DNA from: Parafrankia irregularis
GTDB taxonomy: Bacteria; Actinomycetota; Actinomycetes; Frankiales; Frankiaceae
Direction of reading: 5' to 3'
DNA length: 64,000 nucleotides
Assembly: GCF_001536285.1 (NCBI RefSeq)
Contig: NZ_FAOZ01000004.1
Span: 310,001 to 374,000 of the forward strand
The notes beneath the pieces are model-generated. The model was not told the origin of the DNA. It made no database searches and saw only the letters and a program-made list of their open reading frames with translations. Below, in pieces: positions 61,140 through 64,000 of this stretch. Numbering within the stretch: the stretch's first letter is position 1; each line of letters opens with the position of its first letter. The position numbers and the translations under genes were made by a program.

Positions 61140-62684
61140 GTGAACCGTCTCGTGAATCGCGATCGTGATCGCGATGGTGATCGCGATCACGTCATCGTCA
61201 TCGATCTGGGCTTCGGCGATGCCGGGAAGGGGACCGTGGTCGACTGGCTGTGCGCCTCCCGGGCCGGCGCGGCCGGTGGTGCCGGTGGTGCGGCCGGTGC
61301 GGGTGGGCGGGCACCGACGGTGGTGCGGTTCAACGGCGGGGCGCAGGCCGCCCACAACGTCGTCACCGACGACGGCCGGCATCACACGTTCGCCCAGTTC
61401 GGCGCCGGTTCGTTCACCCCGGGCTGCGCCACCCACCTGGCCCGCACGATGCTCGTCGACCCGTTCGCCCTGGTGGCGGAGGCCACCCACCTGGAGTCGG
61501 TCGGCGTGCCCGATCCCTTCGCCAGGCTGACGGTGGACGGCGAGGCCCTGCTCACCACCCCGTACCACGCGATCGCGAACCGGGTCCGTGAGCTGGCCCG
61601 GGGCGCCGGGCGGCACGGCTCGTGCGGGATGGGCATCGGGGAGACGGTGTCCTACGCGCTGGCCCGGCCGGCCGTGGCGCCGCGGGTCGCGGACTGCCGC
61701 AGCCCGTCGCGCCTGCGCGCCCGGCTGCGTGAGCTGCACGACTGGCTGCGCGCCGAACTCGCCGCACTCGCCGCACCAACCGAGCTCGCCGCATCAACCG
61801 AGCTCGCCGCACCCGTCGGGCTGGGCGGGGCCGGCTCCGGCGGGCAGACAGGGCCCGCTGGGCTCACGGCGGTGCCGGCGGTGGAGGAGATACCGGAGGT
61901 GGAGGACTGCGTTGCGGTGCTCACCGCCTTCGGCCAGCTGACGCGGATCGTCGACAGCTCCTGGCTGCGGGTGCTGTGCGACCGTGGGCCGGTCGTGTTC
62001 GAGGGGGCGCAGGGCGTCCTGCTCGACGAGTGGCATGGCTTCCACCCGTTCACGACCTGGTCGACGACGACCGCGCGCAACGCCGAGGAGCTGCTGGCCG
62101 AGGTGGGCCGGGGCGGGACGGCTCGGCGCCTCGGAGTCGTGCGTGCCTACACGACCCGCCATGGGCCGGGGCCGCTGGTGACCGAGGACGCGGAGCTGAC
62201 CGTCGCGTTGCCGGACGTCCACAACGGGACCGGCCGGTGGCAGGGGGCGTTCCGGGTGGGTCACTTCGACGCGGTCGCGCACCGGTACGCGGTCGAGGCC
62301 GCCGGCGGGGTGGACGCGCTCGCGCTCACGCACCTGGACGTGGTCGAGCGGCTGCCGCCGGGGCTGGGGCTGCGGGTCTGCGATGCCTACCGGATCGACG
62401 GGGCGACGGTCAGCCGGCTGCTGCCGGGGCCTCCCGGCGATCTGGACCGGCAGGGGGCGCTGACCCGCAGGCTTGCGCGCGCCGAGCCGGTGCTCGGCGC
62501 GCGCCCCGACGTCGATGCCTGGCCCGATCTGGTGACCGAGCTGTTGGACGCGCCGGTGACGCTGCTCTCACGCGGCCCGCGCGCCGCGGACAAGCAGGTC
62601 ACCGGACAGGCAGGTCACCCGACAGGCAGGTCACCGGACAGGCTCAGTGCAGGGGCCCCATGCAGTCCTTGCACCGCTCGCTGA
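61140..62684 (+). CDS. divergent adenylosuccinate synthetase-like GTPase
   Basis: 514 residues from GTG 61140, 17 bp after the vWA gene. The fold of PurA is clear: GFGDAGKGTVVDWL for GDEGKGKxxD (catalytic Asp kept, Glu changed to Ala), VVRFNGGAQAAHNVV for RxxGGHNAGHT (catalytic His kept), GSCGMGIGETVSYA for GTTGRGIGPAY, VVFEGAQGVLLDEWHGFHPFTT and ALTHLDVV for the guanine-binding LTKLDVL. Several substrate-side residues differ, so the product is probably not ordinary adenylosuccinate. An insertion with repeated TELAAxTELAA occurs near residues 210-225. The 3' end overlaps the convergent next gene by about 40 bp. Confidence 0.82.
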   Translation: MNRLVNRDRDRDGDRDHVIVIDLGFGDAGKGTVVDWLCASRAGAAGGAGGAAGAGGRAPTVVRFNGGAQAAHNVVTDDGRHHTFAQFGAGSFTPGCATHLARTMLVDPFALVAEATHLESVGVPDPFARLTVDGEALLTTPYHAIANRVRELARGAGRHGSCGMGIGETVSYALARPAVAPRVADCRSPSRLRARLRELHDWLRAELAALAAPTELAASTELAAPVGLGGAGSGGQTGPAGLTAVPAVEEIPEVEDCVAVLTAFGQLTRIVDSSWLRVLCDRGPVVFEGAQGVLLDEWHGFHPFTTWSTTTARNAEELLAEVGRGGTARRLGVVRAYTTRHGPGPLVTEDAELTVALPDVHNGTGRWQGAFRVGHFDAVAHRYAVEAAGGVDALALTHLDVVERLPPGLGLRVCDAYRIDGATVSRLLPGPPGDLDRQGALTRRLARAEPVLGARPDVDAWPDLVTELLDAPVTLLSRGPRAADKQVTGQAGHPTGRSPDRLSAGAPCSPCTAR

Positions 62685-63081
62685 GGATGGACAGGAGCTC
62701 GACCGCCTTGATCGAGGCGTCCCGCACCTTGGCGAGGTCCTGTGAGGAGTTCAGCCGCAGCAGCGCGGCCTCCGCGCCGTCGGTGGCGCCTTCGCTGAGC
62801 GCTTCGACGATCTCCGCCGCCGGGGTGCCGTACTGGTACAACAGCACCTGCTTGTCCTGATAGGACGGCAGCTCGGCGGGGAGATGGCCGAGGCCGACTC
62901 CGGCGAGTTTCCGGCTGAGTATCTGTCGTACATTGGTGCCGAGCCGGCCATAGCCGCCGATCTCACGCAGGACTGCCATGTCGATGCGATAGACACCGTT
63001 GTTGCCGACGACCGCGGTGCGCAGGTCTTCCCATGAGATGGGCGAGCCGGACCAGGCGTCGACGGCCTGAGCTTCCGTCAC
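62644..63081 (-). CDS. uncharacterised 145-aa protein
   Basis: Starts at GTG 63081 with GGTAGGAA just upstream. The protein is soluble and helical, with AWSGSPISWEDLRTAVVGNNG, then LGTNVRQILSRKLAGVGLGHL and PSYQDKQVLLYQYGTPAAEI. The end has two Cys (SERCKDCMGPLH) that could bind metal. I do not recognise the family. The gene is convergent with the PurA-like gene and overlaps its 3' end by 41 bases, so antisense effects are possible. Confidence 0.7.
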   Translation of the reverse strand: MTEAQAVDAWSGSPISWEDLRTAVVGNNGVYRIDMAVLREIGGYGRLGTNVRQILSRKLAGVGLGHLPAELPSYQDKQVLLYQYGTPAAEIVEALSEGATDGAEAALLRLNSSQDLAKVRDASIKAVELLSILSERCKDCMGPLH

Positions 63082-63997
63082 TTCCTACCGTCCTGGCTTT
63101 CGGTACCGCTGCGGATGGGCACGAGCTGTCGAGCCGTTCAACCTGTCGAGCCGTTCAACCTGTCGAGTCGTCCTGTCTGTCGAGTCGGCCGCGTCTGCCG
63201 AGATTGCCTGTCGAGCTGTTTGCGGGTGCGTACGCGCGCTTTTTTCCGCGTGTGCGCGAGGCAACGCTACCCGGCCCACCGGACCTGGTCCAGAACGGCC
63301 CGGTGGGTGCGGTTTCCGAGACGTAAATCCCGCCACGCCCCTCGGCCGGGCTGGTCCGGTGGAGGGTGCCGCGAAGGGGGTCGTGGCCCAGGGTATCCGC
63401 AGCGGGGACGATAGGCAGCCGCGAACACGGCAGAAATCTCGGGTATAGTTCCGCAGGCACGGATGTGAGCTGTTCGGGTTGGCGCAGATGCGGCGGTAGG
63501 CGAAAGTCTTCGGTCGGTAATCCTGTGTTTCACGTCATACCTGGGCAGGTATATCCGGTGCGGTCACCAGCGAGGATACTTCCGATTAACGAGGCGCTGA
63601 TCGGGTCGAAACCGGGCCAGGCACCGAGCGGGGGGCCCCGCCGGGACCCGTGCCGCGGCTTCTGCTAAGGCGCGTGCCAGCGCACGTGCAGGTCGCGGGG
63701 TCGGTAACAGTCGGCAGGAAAACTTTTTCCTCGAAATTTTCTTTCGAGCTTTCCTCCTGGCTTTCCTGAACAGCCAGTTCGCTGTTGTCCCGGTCGATTT
63801 CTTGTTAACGGGGCAGTTACCGACGTACATGCTTCCGAAATGAATGCCTCCTACGGTTCCTAGACATCGCGGCACGCCGGGTGGACGAGCTACCAGCGCC
63901 CATTCGGTTGCGGGGCCACGACCGCGACCGAATTCCGGCCCGCGGGACGCACTGTGCGAAACCGTGCATGCGTACCCAGGCTCCAGGAGGAGAAGCA
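63082..63997. other. 916-bp intergenic region with a 17-bp tandem repeat
   Basis: No gene is supported. CTGTCGAGCCGTTCAAC occurs twice in tandem at 63126-63159, with further CTGTCGAG starts to about 63185. The last 300 bp are richer in A and T (for example GATTTCTTGTTAACGGGGC near 63800) and lead to the start codon at the window end, so they probably carry its promoter. Confidence 0.55.
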
Positions 63998-64000
63998 ATG
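63998..64000 (+). CDS. start codon of a gene continuing beyond the window
   Basis: ATG 63998 is preceded by AGGAGG (63985-63990) with a 7-base spacing, an ideal start signal after a long upstream region. Only one codon is visible, so nothing can be said about the product. Confidence 0.55.

Noticed and set aside
63126..63185. CRISPR or attachment-site repeat in the last intergenic region
   Set aside because: The 17-bp copies are directly adjacent with no spacers, and no integrase or tRNA gene lies nearby.
1..64000. tRNA or rRNA genes
   Set aside because: No cloverleaf with a GTTCRA-type T-loop and matching acceptor stem, and no rRNA-like sequence, was noticed on either strand; a covariance search would be needed to exclude them fully.

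Overview
The window is about 64 kb of GC-rich chromosome with codon use typical of an actinomycete. Strong GGAGG ribosome binding sites, GTG/TTG starts and many ATGA/GTGA gene overlaps are seen throughout. The gene content (a SCO2521-SCO2524-type cluster, several short-chain dehydrogenases, F420-type LLM oxidoreductase, Rieske oxygenase, large RiPP locus) fits a Frankia-like or related soil actinobacterium. The genus is an inference, not something the sequence proves. I see no rRNA, tRNA or CRISPR array.

Layout. 1-5 kb: end of an enoyl-CoA hydratase gene, a short-chain dehydrogenase, an alpha/beta hydrolase, a DUF4231 membrane protein and a membrane acyltransferase. 5-21.4 kb: a RiPP gene cluster that I assign to the daptide class. 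It holds four short precursor genes, each ending in a C-terminal Thr, an Fe-type alcohol dehydrogenase (oxidative decarboxylase role), a class III aminotransferase, a SAM methyltransferase, a PqqD/RRE-bearing recognition protein, an M50 intramembrane protease with its own RRE-like domain, an ABC exporter and a divergent LuxR-type regulator. Unusual additions are a YcaO protein, an IS701-transposase-like protein that seems to lack most of its catalytic acidic residues, and a glycosyltransferase at the distal end. Four consecutive overlaps show that the maturation genes are one translationally coupled operon.

21.6-45 kb: NhaA antiporter, then many catabolic genes: SDRs, crotonases, amidohydrolase, a CoA-transferase/Rieske/small protein/TauD operon, LLM oxidoreductase, CitE-like lyase, aldehyde dehydrogenase, glutamate decarboxylase and amidase, with a Ser/Thr kinase and a PP2C-type phosphatase between them. 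Perfect GC-rich hairpins separate several convergent pairs.

45-56 kb: an accessory stretch. It contains a stress-type membrane protein and its degraded duplicate separated by a decayed IS256-type transposase, a four-gene SCO2524-2523-2522-2521-type cluster, an HTH/TPR regulator, about 1 kb of apparent gene debris with lower GC, and a pentapeptide-repeat membrane protein. 56-64 kb: a GNAT, a minimal zincin metallopeptidase, then a compact four-gene set (NrtR-like Nudix regulator, J-domain/pseudokinase, MIDAS-type vWA protein, divergent adenylosuccinate-synthetase paralogue) with a palindromic operator in front. This set is the best candidate for an undescribed system. The window ends on the start codon of a further gene with a good Shine-Dalgarno sequence.

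A dispersed palindromic repeat (3.2 kb, 3.3 kb, 24.0 kb, possibly 45.1 kb) has a shared core and outer arms that differ in sequence but still pair.
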